A stretch of DNA of 64,000 bases from Granulimonas faecalis (GTDB lineage: Bacteria; Actinomycetota; Coriobacteriia; Coriobacteriales; Atopobiaceae): assembly GCF_022834715.1 (NCBI RefSeq), contig NZ_BQKC01000001.1, positions 1,028,501-1,092,500 on the forward strand. The letters are read 5' to 3'. The notes below the pieces were generated by a model. It had not been told where the DNA came from and ran no database searches. It was given only the letters and a program-made list of their open reading frames with translations. Every line of letters begins with the position of its first letter. Position 1 is the stretch's first letter. The position numbers were made by a program, and so were the translations under genes. Positions 1-11,230 of the stretch are shown piece by piece.

Positions 1-133
1 TCGCGCATTCACGGCCATTCGCCGTGCGGCCGTCGCCCACACACCGGCACCACGCCGCCGCGGTCCCACGGCTGAATCCCCATCTGATGGGTAGGAATCC
101 CCTCGGCAACAAACCCCTGCAAAAGGAGCAACC

Positions 134-679
134 ATGGCCACCATCTACGATTTCACCCTTGAGAAGCCCGACGACACCGAGGTCAGCCTCTCCGAGTTCC
201 GCGGCCGCCCCATGCTCATCGTCAACTCGGCCACCGGCTGCGGCTTCACCCCGCAGTACGAGGACCTCAAGAACCTCTACGACGCCTACCACGACCAGGG
301 CCTCGAGATCGTCGACATCCCCTGCGACCAGTTCGGCCACCAGGCCCCTGGCACCGACGATGAGATCCACGAGTTCTGCACCATGACCTTCGGCACCCCG
401 TACCAGCAGTACAGGAAGTCCGAGGTCAACGGCGACGACCAGCTGCCCCTCTACGCCTTCCTCAAGGAGGCCCAGGGCTTCACCGGCTTCACCGGCGAGA
501 AGGCCGAGTTCATGGACGGCTACCTCAAGGAGAACGTGGACCCCGACTACGCCTCCAACGACGACATCAAGTGGAACTTCACCAAGTTCCTCGTCGACCG
601 CGACGGCACCGTGGTCGCGCGCTTCGAGCCCACGGTGGACATGGCCCTGGTCGAGGACGCCGTCAAGGACGTCCTGTAG
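134..679 (+). CDS. Glutathione peroxidase family peroxidase (probably thioredoxin-dependent)
   Basis: A 181-residue cytosolic protein of the GPx family that reduces hydroperoxides. The peroxidatic cysteine is C36 in NSATGCGFTPQY. The catalytic Gln is Q70 in IPCDQFGHQ, and Trp-Asn are W147-N148 in KWNF. C82 in EFCTMTF sits where two-cysteine GPx enzymes carry the resolving cysteine, so electrons probably come from thioredoxin (a TrxB gene lies at 34870-35808) rather than glutathione. The start is set by an AAAAGGAG site 5-12 bases upstream. It appears monocistronic: a strong hairpin follows. The 133 bases before it hold no gene and no clear promoter; a small CCCAT/ATGGG dyad lies near position 80. 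Family is certain; electron donor is inferred. Confidence 0.93.
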   Translation: MATIYDFTLEKPDDTEVSLSEFRGRPMLIVNSATGCGFTPQYEDLKNLYDAYHDQGLEIVDIPCDQFGHQAPGTDDEIHEFCTMTFGTPYQQYRKSEVNGDDQLPLYAFLKEAQGFTGFTGEKAEFMDGYLKENVDPDYASNDDIKWNFTKFLVDRDGTVVARFEPTVDMALVEDAVKDVL

Positions 680-707
680 GCCGGCGCGCCAGCCTGGATC
701 ACCCGCG

Positions 708-739
708 GCGCCCGCACCCCGACCCAGGGGCGCGGGCGC
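708..739 (+). terminator. Hairpin terminator after the peroxidase gene
   Basis: Arms 708-720 and 727-739 pair over 13 positions with a single A/C mismatch (GCGCCCGC with GCGGGCGC, then CCCC with GGGG). The loop is 6 nt, followed by TTCACGTTT. It separates the peroxidase from the DnaJ cluster. Confidence 0.7.
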
Positions 740-766
740 TTCACGTTTGCGCATACCCCGTGGTTG

Positions 767-796
767 TTGGGAAACCTGCGTCCTTCGCGCTAAGAT
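767..796 (+). promoter_or_regulatory. Candidate promoter for the dnaJ-mtaB-phoH-era cluster
   Basis: A -35-like TTGGGA (767-772) lies 18 bases before a good -10, TAAGAT (791-796), about 60 bases ahead of the first chaperone gene. It is the only AT-rich -10-like element in the gap. The next downstream gap without tight packing is ahead of rpsO, so this may drive a long unit. Confidence 0.45.
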
Positions 797-857
797 GTGA
801 GTTTGCGAACGTTTGTGCCGCGGCAAGGGCCGCGGGCGCCACCTAACGACAGGAGCC

Positions 858-1988
858 ATGCAGCCCATGTCTGCCATGACCGACAAGAACTACTACGAGG
901 TCCTCGGCGTCTCCCAGGACGCCACCACGGAGGAGATCCGCCGCGCCTTCCAGAAGAAGGCCCGCACGCTCCACCCCGACGTCAACAAGGAGCCCGACGC
1001 CGAGGAGCGCTTCAAGGAGGTCTCCGAGGCCTACGCGGTGCTCTCCGACGACACCAAGCGCCGCCGCTACGACGCCATGCGCTCGGGCGTGCCCTTCGCG
1101 GGCTCCCCGTCTTCCGGCGCGCCCCAGTCGCCCTTCGGCGGCGGCTACTCCGGCGGCTTCGGCGGGTTCCCCTTCGGCGCCGGCTTCGGGGGCTTCGGCA
1201 CCCAGACGCGCCGCCGCACCCCCGCCTACAACCCCCAAGGGGGCGCCGACGTCGTCTACCAGATGGACCTCGACGCCAAGACGGCCGCCGCCGGCAGCCG
1301 CCGCGGCATCACCTACCAGCGCTACGTCACCTGCGAGGTCTGCCACGGGTCGGGATCGGAGGAGGCCGAGCACGCCAAGGTGTGCCCCACCTGCGGCGGC
1401 ACCGGCACCATCGACGTCGACCTCTCGTCCATCTTCGGCGGCATGGGCTTCGGCGCCATGCAGGTGCAGTGCCCAGAGTGCGAGGGCACCGGCCGCGTGG
1501 TGGCGGACCCCTGCCACGCCTGCGGCGGCTCCGGCCGCGTCCTCTCGGCCTCCGAGGTCGTGGTGGACATCCCGGCCGGCTCCCACGACGGCGACACCGT
1601 GCGCGTGCCCGGCATGGGCAACGCCGGCACCAACGGCGGCGAGACCGGCGACCTCGTGGTGCGCGTGGGCGTGCCCGCGGAGCGCCTGGCTCCCGAGGCC
1701 GCCCTCGGCTTCCAGCTCGTCGGTTTCGTGCTGCCGTTCATCGCCATGGGGGCGTTCTTCAACGTACTCCCCTCCATCGCCTTCATCATCGTCGTGCCGT
1801 TGGTCATCGGCCTTTTCATGGTCGTCCGCGGCGGCTTGGCAAAGCACAACGGCGTCTGGTGGAGAAACGCCGGCACCCAGGTGCTCGCCGGCCTCTCCAA
1901 CGGCTTCTTCATCGCCCTGTTCCTGACGCTGCTCATGAGCTGCTCGCAGTCCATGGGCCGCGTGGGGCCGCGGGGCTGGATCTACTAG
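858..1988 (+). CDS. DnaJ paralogue with C-terminal membrane segments
   Basis: A 376-residue J-protein. The J domain covers about residues 10-75 with HPD at 39-41. A Gly/Phe-rich stretch with four FGG/FGGF motifs follows. Four CxxCxGxG zinc repeats span about 159-228. A partial substrate-binding domain ends near residue 275 (VVVDIPAGSHDGD through GDLVVRVGVP). Where a normal DnaJ continues with its second beta domain and dimerisation helix, this protein instead has about three hydrophobic helices (near 283-305, 307-325 and 343-362). It therefore looks like a membrane-tethered DnaK co-chaperone. AGGAG at 851-855 is close to the ATG at 858; in-frame ATGs at 867 and 876 are also possible starts. 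A canonical DnaJ follows 78 bases later. The role of the tether is unknown. Confidence 0.85.
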   Translation: MQPMSAMTDKNYYEVLGVSQDATTEEIRRAFQKKARTLHPDVNKEPDAEERFKEVSEAYAVLSDDTKRRRYDAMRSGVPFAGSPSSGAPQSPFGGGYSGGFGGFPFGAGFGGFGTQTRRRTPAYNPQGGADVVYQMDLDAKTAAAGSRRGITYQRYVTCEVCHGSGSEEAEHAKVCPTCGGTGTIDVDLSSIFGGMGFGAMQVQCPECEGTGRVVADPCHACGGSGRVLSASEVVVDIPAGSHDGDTVRVPGMGNAGTNGGETGDLVVRVGVPAERLAPEAALGFQLVGFVLPFIAMGAFFNVLPSIAFIIVVPLVIGLFMVVRGGLAKHNGVWWRNAGTQVLAGLSNGFFIALFLTLLMSCSQSMGRVGPRGWIY

Positions 1989-1995
1989 TGCCTAC

Positions 1996-2029
1996 AGGCG
2001 CCGTGCCGCCGCCCCGGGGTACGGCGCCT
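1996..2029 (+). other. Inverted repeat between the two DnaJ genes
   Basis: AGGCGCCGT (1996-2004) pairs perfectly with ACGGCGCCT (2021-2029). The loop itself contains CCCCGGGG. There is no T-run, so it may be a processing or mRNA-stability element, or a weak Rho-dependent stop, rather than a true intrinsic terminator. Confidence 0.5.
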
Positions 2030-2066
2030 CCTGTGAGCGAGGGGCGGGAAAGGGGCCTGCACGTCC

Positions 2067-3353
2067 GTGGCTGAAGTTCAACATCGCGATTACTACGAGG
2101 TGCTCGGCGTCGGGCGCGACGCCGACGCCAAGACCATCAAGCGAGCCTTCCTCAAGAAGGCCCGCACCCTGCACCCCGACGTCTCCGACGAGCCCGACGC
2201 CGAGGAGCGCTTCAAGGAGGTCAACGAGGCCTACTCGGTGCTCTCCGACGAGACCAAGCGCGCCAACTACGACCGCTACGGCGACCCCAACGGCCCATCG
2301 GGCTTCGGCGGCATGGGCGGCATGGACGACTTCTTCGGGGGCGGCTTCGACATGGCCGACCTCTTCTCCGACTTCTTCGGGGGGCGCGCCTCCGGCGCCG
2401 GGCGGCCCCGCACCCGCGGCCGCGACATGTCCGTGACGCTCACCATCACCCTCGAGCAGGCCGCCTCGGGCTTCGAGCGCACCATCACCTACGACCGCCT
2501 GGCCCCCTGCGAGGACTGCGGCGGCACCGGCTCCACCGACGGCGAGCCCCCGGTCACCTGCCCCGAGTGCAGCGGCACCGGCTACGTGGTGGGCTGGCAG
2601 CACACCATCCTCGGCCGCATGCAGACCCAGACCACCTGCCCCGAGTGCCACGGCACGGGACAGGTCATCGAGCACCCCTGCGAGACCTGCGACGGCCAGG
2701 GCCGCACCCCCTCCCGCGAGAAGGTCAGGATCTCCATCCCGGCCGGCGTGGACACGGGCGCCCAGCTGGTCGTGGAGGGTGCCGGCGAGGCGGGCGTCCG
2801 CGGCGACGCGGCGGGCGACCTCGTGGTGCGCGTCGACGTCGCCCAGGGCGACCGCTTCGTGCGCCAGGGCGACGACCTGTTCTGCCCGCTCTCCGTGGAC
2901 GCCTTCGAGGCCATGCTCGGCGCCACGGTGACCGTGGACGGTATCCTCGAGGGCGAGGAGGTCGAGGTCGACGTGCCCGCGGGCACGCAGCCCGGCGCCC
3001 GCCTCGTCGTCGCCGGCCGCGGCATGCCGCGCCTGCGCACCCCCGAGCGCCGAGGCGACCTCGTGTGCGTGGTGGACGTCGTGGTGCCCCAGGACCTCGG
3101 CGACGACGAGGTGGAGCGCCTCGAGGCCATCGCCCTCGGCCGCGGTTGCCGCCTCTCCACGAAGGGCCCCACCGAGGGGGAGGTGCTCGACGAGCTCCAC
3201 GAGCAGAACCGCCGCGACGTGGAGGTCCCCGGCGCTCAGAGCGGCGACGACCGGGGCGGGGATGGCGGCAAGGCGGCCCCGAAGCCCAAGAAGCAGGCGC
3301 CCAAGTCCAAGCGCGGGCCCTTCTCGGGGCGCCGCCGCAAGAAGAAGCGCTAG
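2067..3353 (+). CDS. dnaJ: Chaperone protein DnaJ
   Basis: A full-length 428-residue co-chaperone that delivers unfolded clients to DnaK. The J domain has HPD at 36-38 and is followed by a Gly-rich linker. Four CxxCxGxG repeats span about 148-212 ([32 protein letters not shown]; the last is slightly degenerate). Both C-terminal beta domains are present. The last 40 or so residues form a Lys/Arg-rich tail (ending GRRRKKKR), which is unusual for DnaJ and might bind nucleic acid or the membrane surface. Translation starts at GTG with a purine-rich GGGAAAGGGG about 12 bases upstream. The J domain is close to that of the upstream paralogue (both have [10 protein letters not shown]), suggesting an old tandem duplication. 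mtaB begins 3 bases after its stop. Confidence 0.95.
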   Translation: MAEVQHRDYYEVLGVGRDADAKTIKRAFLKKARTLHPDVSDEPDAEERFKEVNEAYSVLSDETKRANYDRYGDPNGPSGFGGMGGMDDFFGGGFDMADLFSDFFGGRASGAGRPRTRGRDMSVTLTITLEQAASGFERTITYDRLAPCEDCGGTGSTDGEPPVTCPECSGTGYVVGWQHTILGRMQTQTTCPECHGTGQVIEHPCETCDGQGRTPSREKVRISIPAGVDTGAQLVVEGAGEAGVRGDAAGDLVVRVDVAQGDRFVRQGDDLFCPLSVDAFEAMLGATVTVDGILEGEEVEVDVPAGTQPGARLVVAGRGMPRLRTPERRGDLVCVVDVVVPQDLGDDEVERLEAIALGRGCRLSTKGPTEGEVLDELHEQNRRDVEVPGAQSGDDRGGDGGKAAPKPKKQAPKSKRGPFSGRRRKKKR

Positions 3354-3356
3354 GCC

Positions 3357-4652
3357 GTGGCGTCGGGTCGTGCGCCACGGGTGGCGCTCGTCAACCTGGG
3401 CTGCCGGGTCAACCGCGTGGAGCTCGATGCCATGGCGGCGGAGCTCGAGGCCATGGGCTGCGTCGTCGCCCCCCAGGAGGAGGCCGACGCCGTGGTGGTC
3501 AACACCTGCGCCGTGACCGGCGAGGCCGAGGCCAAGGCCCGCAAGGCCGTCCGCCACGCCGCCGGGCTGCCGGGCGTCTCCGCCGTGGTGGCCACGGGCT
3601 GCGTGGCGAGCCTCTTCTCCGACGAGCTCGACGCCCTGGGCGGCAACGTGCGCGTGGAGGTGCTCAAGGACCGCGTGCCCGGCGTCGTGGCCGCCGCCCT
3701 CGCCGACGCCGGCATGGCGCCCGAGCCCGCGGCCGAGCGCTCCGACGCCGGCGGCTCGGTGACGCCCACGGGCCGCATGCGGCCGGGGATCAAGGTCCAG
3801 GACGGCTGCGACAACCGCTGCACCTACTGCATCGTCTGGAAGGCCCGGGGTCCCGCGCGCTCCCTGCCCCTCGAGGACGCCGTGTCTGCGGTGCGCCGCG
3901 CGGTGGCCGACGGCGCCGGCGAGGTCGTGCTCACGGGCATCAACCTCGGCCGCTACGACGGCTGCCCCGGCGGGCTCGCGGGCCTGCTCGACGCGCTCCT
4001 GGAGCGCACCGACATCGGCCGCGTGCGCCTGAGCTCCGTGGAGCCGGGGGAGGTGGGGGAGGCGCTCCTCCGCCTCATGGCCGGGTCCGACGGCCGCGTG
4101 GCCCCGTTCCTGCACCTGCCCCTGCAGTCCGGGTGCGACGCCACCCTCGCGCGCATGGGCCGCCTCTACACGGCCGGCGGGTACCGCCAGGTGGCCGACC
4201 TCGCGCGGGACCGCGTGCCCGGCGTCGCGCTCGCCACCGACCTCATCGTGGGCTTCCCCGGCGAGACCGACGCCGAGTTCGACGAGAGCCTCGCGTTCTG
4301 CCGCTCGATCGGCTACGCCAACATGCACGTGTTCCGCTACTCCAAGCGCCCCGGCACCTGGGCCGCGGCGGCGCCGGGCCAGGTGGACCCGCGGGTGTCG
4401 GCCGGGCGCTCCCGCGCCATGAGGGCCATGGCGGCCGAATCCCGCCGCGCGTTCGCCTCCTCGTTCGTGGGCGCACCCGTGCGCGTCTTCGTGGAGCGGC
4501 CGGGCCGCGCGGTCTCGGGGCAGCTTGTGGAGGTGCTCGTGGACCCCGCGCTGCCCATGGGGGCGTTCGCCGACGTCGTCCCGCACGGGCTCGCCGCCGA
4601 CGGGCGCCTCGACGCCCGGGCCGCGTCCCGCGGAGCCGCGCCATCCGTTTGA
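3357..4652 (+). CDS. mtaB: tRNA t6A37 methylthiotransferase MtaB
   Basis: A radical-SAM enzyme of 431 residues that adds the 2-methylthio group to N6-threonylcarbamoyladenosine-37 of tRNA. The N-terminal UPF0004 domain carries the auxiliary-cluster cysteines C16, C51 and C82 (LGCRVN, NTCAV, TGCVA). The radical-SAM cluster is C151-C155-C158 in GCDNRCTYC. A TRAM-like C-terminal portion is short. Against RimO and MiaB elsewhere in the window, the LGCRVNRVE N-terminus and VWKARGPARS after the cluster favour the MtaB subgroup. It starts at GTG three bases after dnaJ, so the two are almost certainly cotranscribed. dnaJ-mtaB adjacency is common in Gram-positive bacteria. Confidence 0.9.
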   Translation: MASGRAPRVALVNLGCRVNRVELDAMAAELEAMGCVVAPQEEADAVVVNTCAVTGEAEAKARKAVRHAAGLPGVSAVVATGCVASLFSDELDALGGNVRVEVLKDRVPGVVAAALADAGMAPEPAAERSDAGGSVTPTGRMRPGIKVQDGCDNRCTYCIVWKARGPARSLPLEDAVSAVRRAVADGAGEVVLTGINLGRYDGCPGGLAGLLDALLERTDIGRVRLSSVEPGEVGEALLRLMAGSDGRVAPFLHLPLQSGCDATLARMGRLYTAGGYRQVADLARDRVPGVALATDLIVGFPGETDAEFDESLAFCRSIGYANMHVFRYSKRPGTWAAAAPGQVDPRVSAGRSRAMRAMAAESRRAFASSFVGAPVRVFVERPGRAVSGQLVEVLVDPALPMGAFADVVPHGLAADGRLDARAASRGAAPSV

Positions 4653-4701
4653 ACTACCATGGGGCCAGCCAACCCGACCGGTCCCACCCGTTTGGAGGAG
4701 C

Positions 4702-5649
<948 letters not shown>

Positions 5650-5650
5650 C

Positions 5651-6157
5651 ATGGCCGTCGAGCTCGCACTGGCCCCCGAGGGGCTCGAAGGACTCGCCGT
5701 GGACGCCCGGGAGCTCTCCCGCGTCTTCGACCTCGTGCTCGCCCACGAGGGGGTGGAGCGCCCCTGCGTCGTGAGCGTGTCGGTGGCCGACGACGAGGGG
5801 ATGCGCGCCCTCAACGCGGAGTGGAGGGGCATCGACGCCCCCACCGACGTCATCTCCCTGGAGTGCGAGCGCCCCGACGACCCATCCCTCGACTCCGGCG
5901 AGCCCTGCGAGCTCGGCGACATCGTCCTCGACCCCGCTTACATCGCCGCCCAGGCCGAGCGGTTCGGCACCGCGGCCGCCGACGAGACCCGCCTGCTGGC
6001 CATCCACGGCCTCCTCCACCTTTTGGGGTACGACCACCTGGAGGACGACGAGGCCCGGGTCATGGAGGGCCTGGAGGACGCGCTCCTCGCCCAGGCCTGC
6101 GGGCGGCCCATGGCCCCCGTGGCCACCACGCGCCACAGGGGGGAGGAGCGGCCATGA
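5651..6157 (+). CDS. ybeY: Endoribonuclease YbeY (rRNA maturation factor)
   Basis: A 168-residue single-strand-specific endonuclease involved in 16S rRNA 3' maturation and 70S quality control. The zinc-binding signature HGLLHLLGYDH is at 119-129. LGDIVLD upstream is also typical of the family. GGGAG lies 5 bases before the ATG, and the start follows the phoH stop by one base. Its stop overlaps the dgkA start (ATGA). A short Arg-rich tail after residue 150 is beyond the usual family length. Confidence 0.95.
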   Translation: MAVELALAPEGLEGLAVDARELSRVFDLVLAHEGVERPCVVSVSVADDEGMRALNAEWRGIDAPTDVISLECERPDDPSLDSGEPCELGDIVLDPAYIAAQAERFGTAAADETRLLAIHGLLHLLGYDHLEDDEARVMEGLEDALLAQACGRPMAPVATTRHRGEERP

Positions 6158-6537
6158 TCCCCGGCTCCGACAAGGACCACCCGTCGCTCTTCAAGAGCTT
6201 CGCCTTCGCCATCCAGGGCTTCTGCTTCGCCTTCACGACGGAGCGCAACATCAAGATCATGGTCGGAGGCCTGGTGTTCTGCGTCGCCATGGGCCTGTTC
6301 CTCGGCTGCACGGCCACCGAGTGGGCCTGCCTGCTCATCGGGTGCGGCGTCGTGCTCTCGGCCGAGCTGCTCAACACGTCCATCGAGACGCTCGTCGACC
6401 TCGTCTCGCCCGAGTACAACACCCTCGCGGGCCGCGCCAAGGACATCGCCGCCGCGGCCGTCTACACGCTGAGCGTCATGATCGCGCTCATGGGTATCGT
6501 CATCTTCGTGGCGGCGGCGCTGCGCAAGTTCGGCTGA
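6154..6537 (+). CDS. dgkA: Diacylglycerol kinase / undecaprenol kinase family protein
   Basis: A small (127-residue) integral membrane kinase of the DgkA/UdpK family. It phosphorylates undecaprenol or diacylglycerol, recycling lipid carriers for wall synthesis. The family signature AELLNTSIETLVDL is followed by AGRAKDIAAAAV, and ERNIKIM precedes the first membrane helix. Three transmembrane helices are apparent. Gram-positive members usually prefer undecaprenol, so that substrate is inferred. Translation is coupled to ybeY through the ATGA overlap. Confidence 0.9.
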   Translation: MIPGSDKDHPSLFKSFAFAIQGFCFAFTTERNIKIMVGGLVFCVAMGLFLGCTATEWACLLIGCGVVLSAELLNTSIETLVDLVSPEYNTLAGRAKDIAAAAVYTLSVMIALMGIVIFVAAALRKFG

Positions 6538-6578
6538 CGTCGGGCGAGGCCCGAGGGCCCGACCCGAGAAGGAGATCC

Positions 6579-7586
6579 ATGGAAGACACCGAGAACCAGT
6601 ACGACGGCCTCGACCTCGACGAGGAGGAGCTTGCCATGATGGGGGAGCAGGGCGCCGCCGTGGCCCCCGTGTCCGCCCCCGGCGACGTGCCCGACGACTT
6701 CCGCAGCGGGTTCGTGGCCCTCGTGGGCCGCCCCAACGCCGGCAAGTCGACGCTCCTCAACGCCTGCATGGGCGGCCACGTGGCCATCACGAGCCCCGTG
6801 GCCCAGACCACCCGCAAGCGCATGCGCGCCGTCATCAACCGGCCCGACGCCCAGATCGTGATCGTGGACACCCCGGGCCTGCACAAGCCCAAGGACACCC
6901 TCGGCCGTGAGCTCAACCGTGCCGCCCTGGCCGAGCTCGCCGACGTGGACGTCGTGGCCATGCTGCTGGACGCCACCAAGCCGGCCGGCACCGGCGACGC
7001 CTGGGTGGCCAAGCATGTGGACGAGAGCCGCGCCGTGCGCCTGCTCGTGGTCACCAAGGCCGACATCGCCACCCCCGAGCAGGTCCAGGCCCAGCTCGAG
7101 GCCGGCAACGCGATGGCGTGCTTCGACGAGTCCCTCGTCGTCTCGTCCACCGAGGACTTCAACGTCGACTCCTTCATCGCGGCCGTGACCGACCACCTGC
7201 CCTACGGCCCGCGGTGGTTCCCCCTCGACATGCCCGTCGACGCCTCCGACGAGGAGCTCGCCGCCGAGTTCATCCGCGAGAAGGTGCTGCTCAACTGCCG
7301 CGACGAGGTGCCCCACTCCGTGGGCGTGCTCTGCGACGGCATCGAGTGGCGAGACGACGGCCTGGCGAGCGTGCGCGCCACGATCTTCGTGGAGCGCGAC
7401 AGCCAGAAGGGCATCCTCGTGGGCAAGGGCGGCTCCATGATCCGGCGCATCGGGACTCAGGCTCGACTTGAGCTCGAGGGTCTGTTCCACCGCAAGGTCT
7501 TCCTCGACCTCCAGGTGAGGGTCAAGAGCCAGTGGCGCCGCGACGACGCGGCCATCAAGCGGTTCGGCTACAGCGCCGAGCAGTAG
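6579..7586 (+). CDS. era: GTPase Era
   Basis: A 335-residue ribosome-assembly GTPase that binds the 3' end of 16S rRNA. G1 is GRPNAGKST at 50-58, G3 is DTPG, and the effector region contains TTRKRMRAV. The C-terminal KH domain carries GKGGSMIRRIG at about 282-292. Two oddities: an acidic N-terminal extension of about 45 residues (DGLDLDEEELAMM) before the G domain, and TKAD where the G4 element is normally NKxD. The start is set by GAAGGAGA 6 bases upstream. It sits between dgkA and recO as in many genomes. Confidence 0.95.
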   Translation: MEDTENQYDGLDLDEEELAMMGEQGAAVAPVSAPGDVPDDFRSGFVALVGRPNAGKSTLLNACMGGHVAITSPVAQTTRKRMRAVINRPDAQIVIVDTPGLHKPKDTLGRELNRAALAELADVDVVAMLLDATKPAGTGDAWVAKHVDESRAVRLLVVTKADIATPEQVQAQLEAGNAMACFDESLVVSSTEDFNVDSFIAAVTDHLPYGPRWFPLDMPVDASDEELAAEFIREKVLLNCRDEVPHSVGVLCDGIEWRDDGLASVRATIFVERDSQKGILVGKGGSMIRRIGTQARLELEGLFHRKVFLDLQVRVKSQWRRDDAAIKRFGYSAEQ

Positions 7587-7589
7587 GCC

Positions 7590-8363
7590 ATGGCCAGGGC
7601 ACGCACCTACCCCGTGGAGGCCGTCGTCCTCCAGCGCATCAGGATGGGGGAGTCCGACCTCGCCCTCACGCTCCTCTGCGACGACGGCCAGCAGCGCCGC
7701 GCCGTGGCCAAGGGCGCCCGGAAGCCCCAGGGGAGGCTCGCGGGCCGGGTGCAGCTCTTCAGTGAGACCCGGTTCCTCATGGCGCGGGGGCGCTCCCTCG
7801 ACGTCGTGGCCGAGGCCACGCTCAAGGACCCCCACACGGCCGTGACGGCCTCGCCCGACGGCGTCGAGGCGGCCTCGGCCGTCTGCGAGGTGGCCCGCCA
7901 CACGAGCTTCGAGGACGCCGGCGACCCGTTCCTCTACGCCCTCCTGCGTCGCACGCTCCGGGCGGTGGGGGAGGCCTTGGAGGCCGACGGCCCCCGGGAC
8001 GGGCTCGGCCCCCGCACCGGGCTCGTGGTGGCCGCCTACACCTTCAAGGTGACGTCCCACCAGGGCTGGCGCCCCGCCACGGAGGCCTGCGTGGAGTGCG
8101 GCGACCCCTCTCCCACGTGGTTCTCGGCCGCCGCGGGCGGTGCCCTCTGCGAGTCGTGCGCCCACGGCGTGGCCGGCGCCGCCTTCGGCGGCTCCACGGG
8201 GGCGGCGTGGGTGGGGTCGCTCGTGGGCCTCACGTTCGACGAACTGCTCCGCGCGCCCGTGGACCGGGCGACGTCGGACTGGCTGCTCGAGCAGGCCCAC
8301 CTCTGGGCCGCCACGCAGCTCGACGCGAGGCTCCGGGCCTTCGAGTTCCTCCTCGGGCTCTGA
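7590..8363 (+). CDS. recO: DNA repair protein RecO
   Basis: A 257-residue recombination mediator of the RecFOR pathway that loads RecA onto SSB-coated DNA. An N-terminal OB fold (about 1-80) is followed by a helical region with a four-cysteine zinc site, CVECG ... CESC, near 170-192. The start lies 3 bases after the era stop, a conserved arrangement. It appears to be the last gene of the phoH-era cluster, since rpsO has its own upstream region. Confidence 0.93.
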   Translation: MARARTYPVEAVVLQRIRMGESDLALTLLCDDGQQRRAVAKGARKPQGRLAGRVQLFSETRFLMARGRSLDVVAEATLKDPHTAVTASPDGVEAASAVCEVARHTSFEDAGDPFLYALLRRTLRAVGEALEADGPRDGLGPRTGLVVAAYTFKVTSHQGWRPATEACVECGDPSPTWFSAAAGGALCESCAHGVAGAAFGGSTGAAWVGSLVGLTFDELLRAPVDRATSDWLLEQAHLWAATQLDARLRAFEFLLGL

Positions 8364-8418
8364 CCGGGCAGCGTGCAGGGACTGTGGGGACATGACCGCC
8401 ACGGCCCGCCCCAAAGCG

Positions 8419-8438
8419 CCCGTGGTATCATCCACGGG
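8419..8438 (+). promoter_or_regulatory. Inverted repeat flanking a -10-like hexamer upstream of rpsO
   Basis: CCCGTGG (8419-8425) and CCACGGG (8432-8438) are perfect inverted arms. The 6-base centre is TATCAT, a good -10 match. No convincing -35 is visible 16-18 bases upstream. It could be a promoter overlapped by an operator, or a short hairpin in a longer transcript. It is the most promoter-like element in the 154-base gap. Confidence 0.45.
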
Positions 8439-8517
8439 TCCGTACCCCGTACCTAGCCGCATCGAGACACCGACGGCGCGCCCGGTTCGGGGCGAATGAG
8501 AAAGAAAGGTGAAGAAC

Positions 8518-8796
8518 ATGACCATCTCCAAGGAGCGCAAGGCGGAGCTCGTCCGCGAGTTCGGCAAGAACGACACCGACTCCGGCTCCCCCGAGGTCCA
8601 GGTCGCCATCCTGACCGACCGCATCCGCGAGCTCACCGAGCACATGAAGACCCACAAGAAGGACTTCCACACCCGTCGCGGCCTCCTGATGCTCGTCGGC
8701 AAGCGCCGCCGCCTCCTGTCCTACATCAAGGCCAAGGACATCGAGAACTACCGCCAGCTGATCGCCAAGCTGGGCATCCGCGACAACATCCAGTAA
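8518..8796 (+). CDS. rpsO: 30S ribosomal protein S15
   Basis: A 92-residue primary 16S rRNA-binding protein. The sequence [23 protein letters not shown] and [11 protein letters not shown] is unmistakable. The ATG at 8518 matches the usual S15 N-terminus and follows AAAGGTGAAG; an in-frame GTG at 8509 is less likely. It is paired with pnp downstream, the classic rpsO-pnp arrangement in which both genes are post-transcriptionally controlled in model bacteria. Confidence 0.97.
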   Translation: MTISKERKAELVREFGKNDTDSGSPEVQVAILTDRIRELTEHMKTHKKDFHTRRGLLMLVGKRRRLLSYIKAKDIENYRQLIAKLGIRDNIQ

Positions 8797-8809
8797 CAGC
8801 GTGACCGGA

Positions 8810-8833
8810 GGAGCGCCTGCGGGCGCTCCTTTC
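8810..8833 (+). terminator. Hairpin after rpsO
   Basis: GGAGCGCC (8810-8817) pairs with GGCGCTCC (8822-8829) around a TGCG loop, then TTTC. The short T-run suggests partial termination, leaving readthrough into pnp. Confidence 0.65.
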
Positions 8834-8837
8834 ATAT

Positions 8838-8899
8838 GCGCCCACGGGCGCGAGCGGGCCGTGCGGCCCGTCGAGGAGCCGCCTGCATGGGGCAGGCGG
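8838..8899 (+). promoter_or_regulatory. Multi-hairpin leader of pnp
   Basis: Three consecutive short stem-loops precede the pnp ribosome site: 8838-8851 (GCGCC/GGCGC), 8855-8870 (CGGGCC/GGCCCG with a GTGC loop) and 8879-8899 (CCGCCTGC/GCAGGCGG with an ATGGG loop). In E. coli the rpsO-pnp intergenic RNA is structured and processed for PNPase autoregulation. A similar role here is inferred, not shown. Confidence 0.5.
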
Positions 8900-8916
8900 G
8901 GAGTGAGAGGCAACAC

Positions 8917-11148
<2,232 letters not shown>

Positions 11149-11178
11149 GCCCCGCACGGTCAGGAACTGACGCATCGA

Positions 11179-11209
11179 GGGCGCCGGCGCCGAGCCGGCG
11201 CCCTCTTCT
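11179..11209 (+). terminator. Intrinsic terminator of rpsO-pnp
   Basis: A perfect 10-bp stem, GGGCGCCGGC (11179-11188) with GCCGGCGCCC (11194-11203), has a 5-base loop and a TCTTCT tail. Confidence 0.85.
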
Positions 11210-11230
11210 CGTATGACCGTCCATCGATGG

